A stretch of DNA of 64,000 nt from Lunularia cruciata (taxonomy: Eukaryota; Streptophyta; Marchantiopsida; Lunulariales; Lunulariaceae), in contig OX419758.1 of the NCBI GenBank assembly GCA_948567375.1, forward strand, positions 3,725,001 to 3,789,000, given 5' to 3'. Position numbers and translations under genes: made by a program. The notes under the pieces are model-generated. The model was not told where the DNA came from. It searched no databases and was given only the letters and a program-made list of their open reading frames with translations. This document shows, piece after piece, positions 52,659 to 63,960 of the stretch; position 1 is the first letter of the stretch, and each line of letters opens with the position of its first letter.

Positions 52659-52701
52659 TTCAAGCCAAGGTAGTTTAGGACTAGGACTACCTTGGCTTGA
52701 A
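52659..52701. repeat. Perfect 15-bp inverted repeat at the old Gypsy breakpoint
   Basis: TTCAAGCCAAGGTAG (52659-52673) belongs to the protease coding sequence of the Gypsy family. CTACCTTGGCTTGAA (52687-52701) is its exact reverse complement after 13 bases. Gypsy similarity ends here. Confidence 0.88.
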
Positions 52702-55700
52702 CTAGCCTAGGACTTGGTGATGGTCTTTCTCCACATGCACAAAAGGACCTTCTATACTTTGCTTCACCACTATTAGATTGGATTAAAGGTTGGAAGTCGT
52801 CCTTGAAAAAGTGAAAATGTTAGCATACACTACATTCTTTCTTAGTTGACTCGTCCATTCCTTAGGCCACTAGAGCGCATCTTTGCTCTTTCTTTGGCAA
52901 GAGTGCAAGCTCTTGGATCCTAGCTCAACTATATATTAGGGCATTTTGACTCATACCAACCACATTCTCTATAGCGATGAGGTTTTGTTTAGGTTTGGTC
53001 TGCTTGTCTTCATCTTTGTTACTCACTTGTGAGTGTGATTCTACACTAGATGCAAGAGTGGTCCATATGACACGGTGTCCTTTTGGAAGACAAAGGAAAA
53101 ATACCCATGATGCCATCAAGGATATAATTTTTACTGTGGCACAAGAGAGTGGATACCTTGCTTGGTAGGAAGCATTTGTATGCTTTGTAGATGACACATG
53201 TTAGAGCAAACTTATACTTTTTTTGAGAAGATCAAGTGATAATGGCAAATGTTTTGGTTACAAATCTTACGTGTGATGTAGTTTTGGAGGGAGTGATTAC
53301 TCATCCTCTTGGATGGGCGATGAGCGGAGCAATAACATGCAAGGTCTCCAAGTATAGAAGTATAGGAGTATGTAGTGAGATCACATCTTTGTTCCTCTAG
53401 CCTTGGAGTTATATGGAGCAATGGGCACAACATTCAACACATTTGTCAAGAAGTGCATGCGAGCTTACCATATTAAATGTTAGAGGTACCACTCTCACTC
53501 TCATACTTTATATAGCATGTGTCATGTAACACCCATTGTGCATGTATGTGGTATTGTGATATTTAGCTTGGTATTACAAGTACTTAAGAGATATTATTTA
53601 TATAGAGATAAAGGATGGTTCTATATTAGTCATGGTTAGCTAAAGTTAGCCATAGCTAAGATAGAGGGACCTTAATTTAGAGAAAGTAGAAAAAAGATGA
53701 GCACCACTATTTTGGATTTTAGTGTGTTGACTTGGTATTATTCCTAGGTGTTTGGCTTTGAGGAAAGAGTTGAGAACTCTTGGGCCCGCAAGCCTTTTTG
53801 TTTTGGATTCTTCTTTAGTCCAAGGATAGCCCATGTGAAGGAATCCTTGACTTAGTGGTTGGGTCAAGATAAGACCACATGCTTAGGGGAATATGCCCAT
53901 GTGAATGGATATTCCTTTCTACTTTTTGACTTTACTTGACTTTTAGTCTAATAACTTGAATTACTACGGTAATTAGTAACTTTGGTCAGTAACTATTTCA
54001 TAAGTATATAAACAAGGGGTGAGGAGGTACTCATCATCTTTTCATTTGCAACTATCTCTCTCTCATTGAGTTCTCTAGTGAGCAATGTCTTGAGTCTTGG
54101 AGTGTTAGCCTTGAAGGAGTATGATGGAGTTGGGGTTCCTTGCCTTCTTAGTCCATGGTGCACTACTATAATAGCCATAAGAGGTTCATCCTGAGTGAGA
54201 GACAAGCCGGCTCACAGTCCATTGTTTTATAGTGAGCATTGGCTGGTGCAATCCATAGGATAACAATCACACTAGGTAATGCTTCTTTGGATGCTCCAAT
54301 AGTTTATAGATCTTACAACTTGCATAGCTTAGGTATCTTAGGTGCGGTGGGACAGATTTCTCATATTGATACTATTGGTGCTTAGCCCCATTGTATCTCT
54401 TTTGTCTCTTCCTTATTCAGCTTGATGGCGGCTTCCCATCCTTCATGTGTTCTACTTGGTCGCCTTTTCTATCTTGCTTAATAACTCACACTTTTAAGAA
54501 CTTTGTCTTAAAACCATTTATGGCATCACAGTTTGATAGTGTTACTAGGAACCATTGGGACATTTTTGAATCTTTTCCACAATAGCAAACATCATGCTTA
54601 TCCACAATAATATAACCCTATGATATATAAATCTTGTAAAACACATTAGGTTGAGATCCACCCGCAAGGAGATGGGAATCCTTATTTACTTGTATGATGT
54701 GTAATGGCCAAAACCGAGTTAGTATATGTCAAGGGTAATCCTAATCTTCTTGTGCTCAATGAACACTAAACATATAATTACTAGAAACACTTTATCAGTT
54801 ATTTTGTCTAATTCATAATATATTATTGAGCTATATATAAAGAGGAAATGTGGATAACATCTACGTACCATTAACTGCTCCTTGAATCCTTGGATCCTTG
54901 AAACATCGTCCGTGATCTGTCTCATAATTCTCAAACAAGACTTTATTATTCTATTAGAGTCTACTTATAAATAATCGGGTAAAATAACAATGCTTCCTAT
55001 AAGAATTTTGTCTTCATCTATCTTATACAAGCTCCTCTTTGTCATCATGCAAGATTAACCAAGGCGGGTAACGTTTGGTATTTAACTCTTAAATAAACCT
55101 TGAATAACTATTTGAAGTTACCATTATTTATAAATCAACAACTCTTCAAAATTTTAGACCAATATTTCAGTTTATAGCTTCTCTAGGAAGTACACGCCAA
55201 ATAGTGATAAGCCTCAATCAATAGACGTATAAACTACAAATCATAAAACATCATCAACTATAACTAGACTTTGCTGAGTTGGGAGGAGGTAGTACTATAG
55301 CCGAACCTTAAGGAATCTACGGTAGAAGCAAACTAATAGATCTGTCATCATCGTGAAATAATTTATTACTAAGCAATTCAGAATTGAAAAGTTTGGACTT
55401 TCAACTATTTTCTAATCTGGATAGCAAACGTTTCCAAAACTAAACTAAATACACCATGTTGATCCTATACACTAGGATAAACTTTCTAAGTTTGCTTGAA
55501 CTTAAGAGGATAAGGTGATATGATATTTGTTAGGATTGACTTCTTGTGAAATATCCTTAGTCACTAATCAATAGAGTTAAACTAATCCTAATTGTGGAAG
55601 ATGATCTTATAAGCTCCGTATTTCTCTTATAATCAGAAGATTATATGACAGGGCTCCATCCCAAATCTGCTCTACTCTAATCTGAACAGAGCACATCTCA

Positions 55701-55980
55701 AGTGGACCCTGCCTGCACCGCATGATGGGTTCCAATTTAAGAGATAATATACTAAAATTCTCGAAAAGCGTCGTCTTTGCTGCACAAAAGCCTGTCTTCG
55801 CAACAAAGTTGGAAGGATTTCGATATCTTAATATGCAAATACGAGATTGTGGGCTTGAGTAGACGATGTTGACACCACTTGACAAATATAATAATCAATT
55901 GGAGATTGACTCAGGAGAAGGATGGCATTAAGTTTTGACCTGGACATAAAGTCGCCTGTCAGTGTATAAAAACTGGTAGT
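52702..55980. other. Intergenic, probably decayed repeats; no gene recognised
   Basis: No intact coding sequence was seen. A plus-strand stretch near 53040-53210 reads MTRCPFGRQRKNTHDAIKD and then TVAQESGYLAW, broken by a stop and followed by FVCFVDDT. It has the look of a decayed element protein but I cannot name it. R2 copy 3 lies at 54361-54470. Confidence 0.5.
54361..54470 (+). repeat. Dispersed repeat R2, copy 3
   Basis: CTTAGCCCCATTGTATCTCT, TTTGTCTCTTCC, CTTGATGGCGGCTTCCCATC and CTTGGTCGCCTTTTCT follow the same order as the other R2 copies with more changes. Confidence 0.72.
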
Positions 55981-55992
55981 CGGCTCCGAAAC

Positions 55993-56733
55993 TTAGCGAC
56001 GCCACCAATTTAGGGGTGTCCAGTCTTCCCCCGCTAAAACGCGAGCCCACGAGTAGAGCACAGTAGGGCAGCGAAATCTGGAGCCGGACTTCAGGCGGAG
56101 GCCGAGGCGAGTTTCAGTCCCCAAAAAGATACTATACGAAACCTGTAAGCGGTAGTTCCACCGGACTTGACTAAACTTCGAAGCCCATATTCGGGAAGTT
56201 TTCGCTAGATTCCTGGACATTCTTGCAGAACCACCTGGTTCCTTCCCAGGAAAAATTTCTCCAGAAACTAGATTTTGCTGGAATCTGCCGGAATATAGTG
56301 CCGCCGAGTTACTTGCCGGACCTCTCCAAACAGTGCAGGAGATATCAAGAGAAGAACGAATGAAGGAAACGGAGGGTCCAGTCCAGCAGACGGAAAAGGG
56401 AAGGTCCCCCCTCCCCCGGGGGAAGCTTCTTCCATGGAGATGGCGGAGAGACCTTGAACGGGACGATGAGTTCGTGAGAGCCTCGTTTAGGGAGGTGCAT
56501 CGGCATCTGATCGCATCGTGGTAATTTAATTGTCGAACGAAGTAGGTTCTGTTTCCTCGCCCGATCGTAAAGTGATTGGTTTTCAAATTTCCTCGTGCGG
56601 GCCAATACAGCATGGCTGCTGCTGCAAAAAGTATGATGGTTCTGGACTCGGAATTGTCGTCATCATTCGATGTGGATAATAGCAATTGACTCTTGCTTGT
56701 GCCTTGGACAACGAAGAAGAGCCGGCCGTTCAT
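55993..56733 (-). other. Unrecognised 246-codon open frame
   Basis: An uninterrupted minus-strand frame starting MNGRLFFVVQGTSKSQLLL in a stretch richer in GC than its surroundings. A possible hydrophobic segment (TIILFAAAAMLYW) lies near residues 32-44. The rest is rich in Arg, Ser and Trp without a known motif, and the composition suggests that it may be open by chance. It could instead be the promoter and leader side of the NAA60-type gene to the right. Confidence 0.2.
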
Positions 56734-58039
56734 GCTGAAAATCCATGGACGCTGATGGATGGATCTTATCAGGTACTTAGTGCTGCTTGTGTCTGTCTGA
56801 CTCTAGGAAGGGAGGAAGAGTGCGAGAGAGAATAATCGGGGGTCTATAGGAAAGGTTGACACGGGTAGAAGGAGAATGCTGGCAATCAGGGGTGCAGAGT
56901 GGAGAATAATAAGGCTCGTGAAGTATACAATCAGGAAGGGTATGGTGAAGAGGTCTGCACTTGTCGATCTCGATATTGATCAGGGGTGAATAGCAGAGGA
57001 CAATATAGCTCGTGGAGTGTAATACCATCAAGGTTTTTGTGAAGAATAGTTGCTGCGATCTCGATACTGCGACGAAGGAGAGGAGACTGTATCGAGAGTC
57101 GATCTTTAAGATCTTCAATGGCATATTACGAAGGTTTTGTAATCAATTGGCAGCGCATCTCCTAAGTCTTCTTAGATTACAATTATTGCTGTACCGTAAC
57201 TTTTGAAAACTGGATCTCCTATTTCATACGGCAGCCGAACCGCGGAAGCTCTAGTTTGGCAGCGATAGTGTTTCTTCTAGGGCAATCAAGCCAGGGCGGG
57301 TAAAAGCGCGCGTGCGAATGCTGCGTCTATCGTCCTTGCATCAGGCTCTGTGTACTGGTTAGCTTGAAGTCTCTAGACTAGTCTCCCTTATCGCTCTTTA
57401 CTGTTGACACACAGAAGATTGTTGTGCGATCAGTCGTTAGCCATATCAATTTCTATTTTTCCCTCTGTTATCGGTGGTCACTGAAAGTTATTTACATCAA
57501 GATCTTGCGGAGTTTACGTTTCCATTTTTTGCCCCCCCAGCTGTGTGGCTGAGTTGAATACCAAGTCAGCGACACTAGAATTTACCTTTTCTCATCTGTT
57601 TGAGCTGAAGCCATGGAATCCCGTTTTATATCAGTCCGATATGACACGTTCATTTTGACTCTTGAGCTGTTTGTCTGAATTGAGACTTATGCATATAAGG
57701 ACTGGATTAGATTATTATACAACTCACCTGTGTTATCCTTCAGCGAAACGTGTCTCTCGCTGTTTGTAGAAGCACGAGATACTTTTGGAACCAAGCAGCA
57801 GCTGCTACGCAACGCAACTGCCAGTCTCTTCCTTTGGACTTTCATCGGGATCTTAAACCGGACCTTTCGTGGCTAATTTATCTACTAGCTGCTTCAAAGT
57901 TTCAAGTGTCATGAGGTCTACTGGAATGATGTGCTACTGGAGATGCTGATCGTGGATAACTTTTAGTCTGAGTAGTGAGCTACCTGTATTGATCTTTGTT
58001 ATTTTTCGGGTGTGGATACAGGGCAGTGGGCAACACCAC
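56734..58039 (+). other. Upstream region / 5' leader of the NAA60-type gene
   Basis: No coding exon was recognised. A good splice acceptor (GTGTGGATACAG) lies just before 58021, so the mRNA probably has at least one upstream non-coding exon in this stretch. Confidence 0.45.
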
Positions 58040-61000
58040 ATGCATCATCAGTACTATCAGATTCAGCAGCAATTGCTGAATCATCAAAGTAGTAGTAGCC
58101 TTGGCTTCAGTGTTGCCGGTGGTGGTGTCTCTGCTCCTGGTGCCTCAGTAGCAGAACGTCCCAGTTTTGTCCCAACCACTACTGCCCCAAAGATTTCAAC
58201 CATTACAAATCCCCCAGCTATTGCTTATAGACCCATCCGACCGTCAGATTTGAGTATATTACAAGAGGTGCATGAGGCCCTCTTTCCCATCAAGTAAGTT
58301 TTGCATGCCTGGTGCACTTTTATTTTTGATACTTTCTATTGGTGGCTTATCTGGTTTAATTCGAGGAGGAGAGGATGAATAGTCCATGCTGTCCATATAG
58401 GTGAGCTGTGTCGCTTGACATATGTCAGACACGTGAAAAGGATTCAGAGACTGATAAGCCACTTGAGGCAAAGCTGATAAGCATTGTTGCAGATTTTGAT
58501 CGTGGGAAAATGATGTGATAGGTATGAGTTGGAATTTTTCGCAAGTGTAGTTCATGGCCATGGCATCATTTCATGGGCAGCAGTGGACACAAATAGGTCC
58601 AGCGAGCAAAGCGATGAGCTCGTGGGCTTTGTTACGGCCCGTGTTGTGGCGGCCACCGAAAGTGAAGTAGGCCTCTTTTCTGTGTTTATCTGTGTCATCA
58701 GAAGTTGGACCACCACATGTTAAGACCGCGCTAAACCTTAGAAAGATATTTAAGATCTTGTGCTTGAAATGTGAGCGCTTAAAGGGCACTTCATTGACAT
58801 CCCTTGAGAATTTAGCTGCCTTGTATCTACTTCTGGTTTAGTCTAATGTGTGTTTTTTGACATCGAACAGGAGGCGGACATGCTGGGATACGAACTTGTG
58901 AGTACAGAGCGCACGCTTATCTACATCTTGACACTTGGTGTTATCAAGCAGTACCGGAATTTAGGCATAGGTAACTGTACATATTATTCTCCATTATTTG
59001 TACTTGATGTAAGCTCCAACTGTACTCCTCTTCTTGTATGTTATGGACGTCTGAGGCCATTCCGATTTTTTTTTGCTTGACTCATCTATGTTCACCTTTC
59101 AAAATGGATGCCAAGCCAACTGGAAGAAAATGCTGGTCCCAAAAGGATTGACTTTAAAATTCATGTGATAGTTATGTTCTTTGCTGCTCCATCACGGGTG
59201 GGTGCTGGGAACCCACAATATATGGCCATTTTCTTCCCAATTTTTTCCATCTTATCTCCAAGGACCCTTTTATTCGTTCCGTTTTACATGGCCTCCTGGT
59301 TTCTGCATAAGTTCCAGCATTCCTTACTTCCTTACTGCTACCATTCTGAGCGGCACTTTTGGAGTTTGCCTTGGCACTCGTGAGCTTTTGAACAGGAACT
59401 CGGTACGAAGTGTACTGGAATTCGCCCAGCTATTTTAGCACTGCCTAGGGCACTGACGAAGTCGTTTTGTGAAGGCTTACTATGATCTGTCTGCTTCCTT
59501 CAGTGTTCATTGTTTAGGACTCATGTTCTCATAGAGCTTGCTGAGATATACACTAATTAGTCCTCTCGCGCTTCTCTCCGACACAGCCAAGACGCCAACC
59601 ACTCTCCCACTTGTCTCCACTCCACCCATCCTCAACTAAAGCTCTTTTTTCCTCCTTGCTCGATATTTCTCCCTTTTGACGGTTCTCCTCTGCTTTTCAA
59701 TTTCAGATAGTTTATGAGTTGTGTCTTGGTTTTTATTCCATGATGTAAACTAGTTCTCTGCAGGTACTACTTAATGAAATGTATCAATTACGTCCTTACT
59801 TCTGCTTATCTTCGTAATGTTAGATTCACTTACATTCCATTTGGTTAGATTCAGTTCATTTTGATTTGCATACGGTCATGGATGCATTTCATATGCAGTT
59901 CATATACACGTTCTCGGTTCCATACTTAGTGGGTTTTGGATCCCCCGTTCGAAGGACGGCTTTTGCTCCCATCTCGTAAATATATGGCTTCACGACAGTA
60001 TTATGGAGACAACAATGCTATCTAGAAACGACCGAAGCGTCAGTAAGAGGACTCCAAGATGTCGCGGATATTAGATGCCTTGTTTGTCCTAGCAGGAACC
60101 CTCAGTTGAAAGCTGTCTTTGTCAACTGAAGTCAAGTCATACTGTGGATTATTCTATCACCCCTCGTTTGACAACCAAGGACTTACCTTCTCTGCGACAT
60201 CAGTGTTATACTTCACAGTCTTTAGATGAAAATCCTGCTGCACGCCTTTAAAAGGAATCAGGAGAGGATATGGTGCAGCCTTTGAAGGAACTCCGTACCT
60301 TCCTTCTTCACCTGCGAAGGGTGCATCATTCCTGTACTTCACTACAGATGTCGTGTTAATAACCTCGTCTGGACTGGTACTTGGGGTGGTTGCAATGTTT
60401 ACAAGATGGGATCTCTTGGTAAATTATAAGGGACTTGCTCAAGTACTTGTGGAAATAGTGTAAGTGAGGGCAGTTCTAGTTTTCTAGGGATCTGGATGTT
60501 CAGTGTCTTGACGGAAAAAGGACATGTGAAAACACCTATGTAGTGGAGTACACGCGCTGCACTCTCGGTATTGCACACATATAAACATAACACGTTTGCT
60601 TCTGGTCTGTCCTCAGTGGGTGTGGATCTCATGTTCGGAGAACGGCTTTTCCTCTCCATTTCACATGTATACGAAGCTTAGAATGATTTCTTGCTTCACA
60701 TTCAGTTGCGCCATCAAATTGATGTTTCTATACATTGACTAATTTTCAAATATACTTGTTTTACAATAATCTCGCTTGCAGGTACAAACTAAAAGGAGAC
60801 CTTGCTAGGTGTGAATGATGTTTATGAGGCATTTACTGCTTATAACTTGTCATACCTTGTCCAGTCGTACGTGGGTATTTTACCGTGTTCTAACGAACGG
60901 GTTCCTAATTCACACACTCAATATATGATGTTCTAACGAACGGGTATAGAACCGTGTTCTGACGAATGGGTTCCATGTCCATACATTCAATATATGATGT

Positions 61001-61744
61001 TCTGAATGTTCAGGTAGTAGGATGGAAGAGTCCCTAGGATGTTGGGTTGTGCATTAACCCACAAAACCCACGGCTCACCAGTCAATGTTTTGACGCTTCA
61101 TTGAGATTCATATATTGAGATTTGGTTACTAGTGTCGACGATCGTCTGACTTCTGACCTTTTATTTGTGTGCAGCGTCTGCTTTGATAGGGGAAGTCATA
61201 GAGTATGCGAGAAACCTGCCGAGTTGCAGGGCTGTATATTTGCACGTCATATCATACAATCACTCGGCCATTTATTTCTACAAAAAGAACAGTTTTCAGT
61301 GTTTGAGGAAGCTTCGGAACTTTTACTACATCAACGGACACCATTACGATTCTTATCTTTACATTTACTATGTGAATGGCGGCCGATCTCCCTGCTCTGC
61401 AATGTAATGCGTGCAATCATCCCTCATGTTCCTTTGCTATTTCCGTTGAGCACAATTTGTTCATTTTCTGCTAAGTGGACATGTCCTGGTCCCGATCGGT
61501 GTGTCTAAGCGGAAAGCCTCGAAGTTGACTTATTCCCGTGCATCCTCGGAATTTCCTTTGCAGTGACATGTTGACAACTGCCAGTGCTTTTGTGCGGAGT
61601 CTTTTCACAACTTGGATTGCGAAGATCTTCTGGAAGAATGAAGCAGGAAAAGTTTTGAAGTACACCAAGTGCAAAGAAGGTGGTAGTTCTTTGAGTCCAA
61701 GCTCAAGCCATCGCCTTCATATATCTGATAGTGGTTGTGTCTAA
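58040..61744 (+). CDS. NAA60: NAA60/MCC1-type N-alpha-acetyltransferase (GNAT family)
   Basis: Exons: 58040-58293 (after a likely acceptor at 58020), 58522-58666, 58871-58970, 61175-61403, 61564-61744. Junctions are GT-AG and in phase; 909 nt, 302 aa. Residues 1 to about 60 are a His/Gln- then Ser-rich extension (MHHQYYQIQQQLL). The GNAT domain runs from AYRPIRPSDLSILQEVHEAL through GIISWAAVD and TLIYILTLGVIKQYRNLGIA. The last has the acetyl-CoA-binding R-x-x-G-x-A at residues 162-167. VYLHVISYNHSAIYFYKKN, YYINGHHYDSYLYIYYVNG and a C-terminal helix (FVRSLFTTWIAKIFW) follow. NAA60 enzymes acetylate N-termini of membrane proteins and bind membranes through C-terminal helices; in Arabidopsis the relative MCC1 was named for a meiotic histone acetylation effect (family knowledge). 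The 2.2-kb third intron holds R1 copy C. An upstream start at 57989 is possible if no intron ends at 58020. Confidence 0.93.
59130..59995 (+). mobile_element. Family R1 fragment (copy C) in a NAA60 intron
   Basis: Shares with copies A and B GAGCGGCACTTT, TTTGCCTTGGCACTC, GCACTGACGAAGTCG and TTTAGGACTCATG. Near the right end, GGATCCCCCGTTCGAAGGAC matches the GGATAACCCGTTCCCAGAAC block of copy A (5130-5155). A second short piece of that block appears near 60620-60645. Confidence 0.65.
60157..60659 (-). pseudogene. Unrecognised coding-like segment, antisense in a NAA60 intron
   Basis: Two neighbouring minus-strand frames look coding. The right one ends KTLNIQIPRKLELPSLTLF ... YNLPRDPIL. The left one continues through STSPDEVINTTSVVKYRND, GVPSKAAPYPLLIPFKGVQQ and DFHLKTVKYNTDVAEKVSPW to a stop at 60157. 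They join by one frame change, or by an intron starting at CTTGTAAAC near 60400. Composition is balanced and unlike its AT-rich surroundings. I do not recognise the family; it may be a decayed element protein or processed gene. Confidence 0.3.
60882..61019 (+). repeat. Tandem repeat, two 69-bp units
   Basis: Units start with ACCGTGTTCT at 60882 and 60951. Both contain AACGAACGGG or GACGAATGGG, GGTTCC, and CA(C/A)TCAATATATGATGTTCT. It lies in the third intron of the NAA60-type gene. Confidence 0.85.
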
Positions 61745-62590
61745 GGAGGTAATAGTCTTCCGATTGTAATATAATGTCTAAATCTGCTTTCCACAAGTAT
61801 CTCAGCTTAAATCGTGTTGCAGATGGCGAGCTCTCGCCAACATTTGGCCGTCGGTTTTATTACCCTAGATTGGCCCACGAAGCGAGAGTGAGAGCCCGCC
61901 AGGGAACGTAGTAATGAGTTGTTAGGAATGAGGTGTCGATTTTTGTCACATTTGACGTCTAGATAAAAGTTTGGAGAGAGAATTGTAGACTCTAATATCT
62001 ACCTTAGCAAGACATTGATTCTGCTACCTAAGGCGAAGAGATCGTACCTGCGGTTCACAGGATGCTGTAGTTTTCCGACCTGAACCTGCTCCCTGAATAG
62101 GGGGACGAGAACGTTATTGAAAAGATTGTATAGATCATGCAATGCCTTACTACACTAACTGGGGTCTATGTCAACATACAAACCACATGTCTTGGTACCG
62201 TCATGTCTTGGCACATCGAATCAATGACCTTGGAATTGCCCGGTGTTAGTAAAGAACTAGACTGTTACTACCTAAGAAGAACTTTGGGTAGTGTTCGTCT
62301 GTTCGCAATCTACAAGAGTTCTGTGTATTACCTTCCTCGCTTCAGGCTGTCGCTACTTTTCGTACAGTGATTGTTGATCAAGTTAGACCAACAGCTTCCG
62401 CCATGATCCGCCTGGATTGTTTCTGGAGATTTTCAGGTGTCTTGCGGAGTTTGGGTGCCAGAAGACTGTTTTCATGCTCTATGTATTTCAACATCATGTT
62501 CTTATTCGTATCGGAGAGTTTCACAACTCAATTGCTTGGCTGTCATTCTTGTGCGAGAAGTTGTGTTCCAGTTGCCAGCCATAGCCTTAA
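61745..62590. other. Downstream of NAA60-type gene, no gene recognised
   Basis: Probably begins with the 3' untranslated region. Only short open frames without motifs were seen. Confidence 0.5.
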
Positions 62591-62593
62591 ACA

Positions 62594-62746
62594 TGACCTG
62601 TGTCCCAACTAAACAGTTGTGTTTATGGAAGCCTTCAGGAAATGTGAATGTGAAATTCGCTGTTAATAATCGTTTCTATCGTTGCAAGGGTCAGCGGCGT
62701 GTGTCCTTTACGGTTATAGTCGCATCTGCCTCCAATTGGGATGGTT
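62594..62746 (+). CDS. Possible first exon of a plastid-targeted protein
   Basis: From ATG 62594 the frame reads MTCVPTKQLCLWKPSGNVN and continues with Lys/Arg/Ser residues to RRVSFTVIVASASNWD. It lacks acidic residues until the end and finishes at an AGTCGCATCTGCC-like junction typical of transit-peptide exons. A donor ATG|GTTTTA follows at about 62746. No downstream exon could be joined with confidence before the window ends, so this is a tentative call. Confidence 0.25.
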
Positions 62747-62878
62747 TTATTTGACAGTTCCGATGTCGTGTTCTTTAGCATGTGAAGTCGTGTCTCGGAC
62801 CCCTATTTCATCGACTGTCGCTCATAGAGGGCTCGCCATCTTTACCCGGCAAACTTGATCCATTGGTATTGCAACTGC

Positions 62879-62940
62879 AGTGTCAATCGCCATAATAAAC
62901 TATCAACGCCCATAGATAGTTTATTATGGCGATTGACACT
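62879..62940. repeat. Perfect 26-bp inverted repeat with 10-base loop
   Basis: The left arm, 62879-62904, starts AGTGTCAATCGCC and ends ACTATC. The right arm, 62915-62940, is its exact reverse complement. The loop is AACGCCCATA. A small fold-back element, a hairpin RNA or an extrusion-prone site are all possible. Confidence 0.92.
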
Positions 62941-63768
62941 CAAATGTTCGGTGCCAGTAAATCCCTTCCTGTAGTCTAATTGGCCTACAGTCTAGGTGAA
63001 ACCATAAACCCGTGTACCGACTATGGGCAGCTTGCTATAGTCAGATTTTACCCATCATAGTCCAGCTGACTATTGCTATACCTAGAGTTCTATCCATTGC
63101 ATACACACGAGTTTACATCTCGCGCCAGGAAGATGAAGTTCCCGATTAATTTATCTCTGCGGCCCCCTTTGATCTGTGTTGTACATCCGTCTTAATGTTG
63201 TTTGGTACCATCAGTGGCGGAAATATGTGCTCCTAGGAAAGGTTGCAGCGCCTTCTTTGGATGCCCTCTCTTGGACCACAAACAGCCAAGCCAAAAGTTG
63301 TGATGAGGATAGTCCACCCAATTCTACCTATCCAAGCAAAACGTTGATGAGTTGGGTACCGTCATCTGACCTGTTTACAAATATTTACAAAACGATTTGC
63401 ATTTTGGATGATTTTTCATAACCGTGACTTTGTCTGTCTAATCTCTATCTACTTGCTTCCTGTAGAAGACAAAGAAAGCCTATATGTTCCCAATCGAGAA
63501 AAGAATCATTCTTCTCTCCTCTATCAACAATTTGATGTCTACCACCTTCAGGGTCCGCAGCACATGACCAGAGCCCTCCAAGAGTCGCTACTATCACAGA
63601 ATTGGATCGAGCTAACAGCTTGTACTCGTTGGGGGGACTTATTAACCCAAATTTTGCTGTACAATCATCGCATCACAGAGAAATATGACATGATTAGATT
63701 TCCGCGTGAATGTCACGGATTCAAACTATTGAGCGCCCTATCGTGAGGTGTATCATAAACATGTGCTT

Positions 63769-63960
63769 TTAATTTTCATACAAGTATGCTCTAGAAGTTG
63801 GTAAATTGAATGGGGCAAAAGGTGCGTTAATGCTGATACCGTCTAAAGCACTTTTAACATGCTTTTCATAAGGAGCCAAAAAGGAATCACCTTGCACTGG
63901 GGAAAGATATTTCCTTTTGATGTCCACATTCCGTAGATCTAGCAGCTTGATATCCTCCAA
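63769..63960 (-). other. Unrecognised coding-like frame at the right edge
   Basis: The minus-strand frame MEDIKLLDLRNVDIKRKYLS continues through GDSFLAPYEKHVKSALDGIS and INAPFAPFNLPTS to a stop at 63769. Composition is protein-like, but no family is recognised. The stretch to its left (62760-63768) has a plus-strand frame at 63408-63746, also without a known motif. Confidence 0.25.

Larger units (their letters stand above)
42926..52680 (-). mobile_element. Old, degenerate Gypsy (chromovirus) element, split by a younger copy and a solo LTR
   Basis: Its 3' LTR is 42926-43337. Internal sequence continues at 43338-43963, resumes at 49597 after the younger element, then resumes again at 50298 after the solo LTR. 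It runs through integrase, RNase H and reverse transcriptase to the protease region near 52680. All parts align in order with the younger copy at 43964-49591 but carry many stops and indels. Gag and the 5' LTR are missing, so the copy is truncated in protease at about 52680, where a perfect 15-bp inverted repeat marks the breakpoint. Confidence 0.85.
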
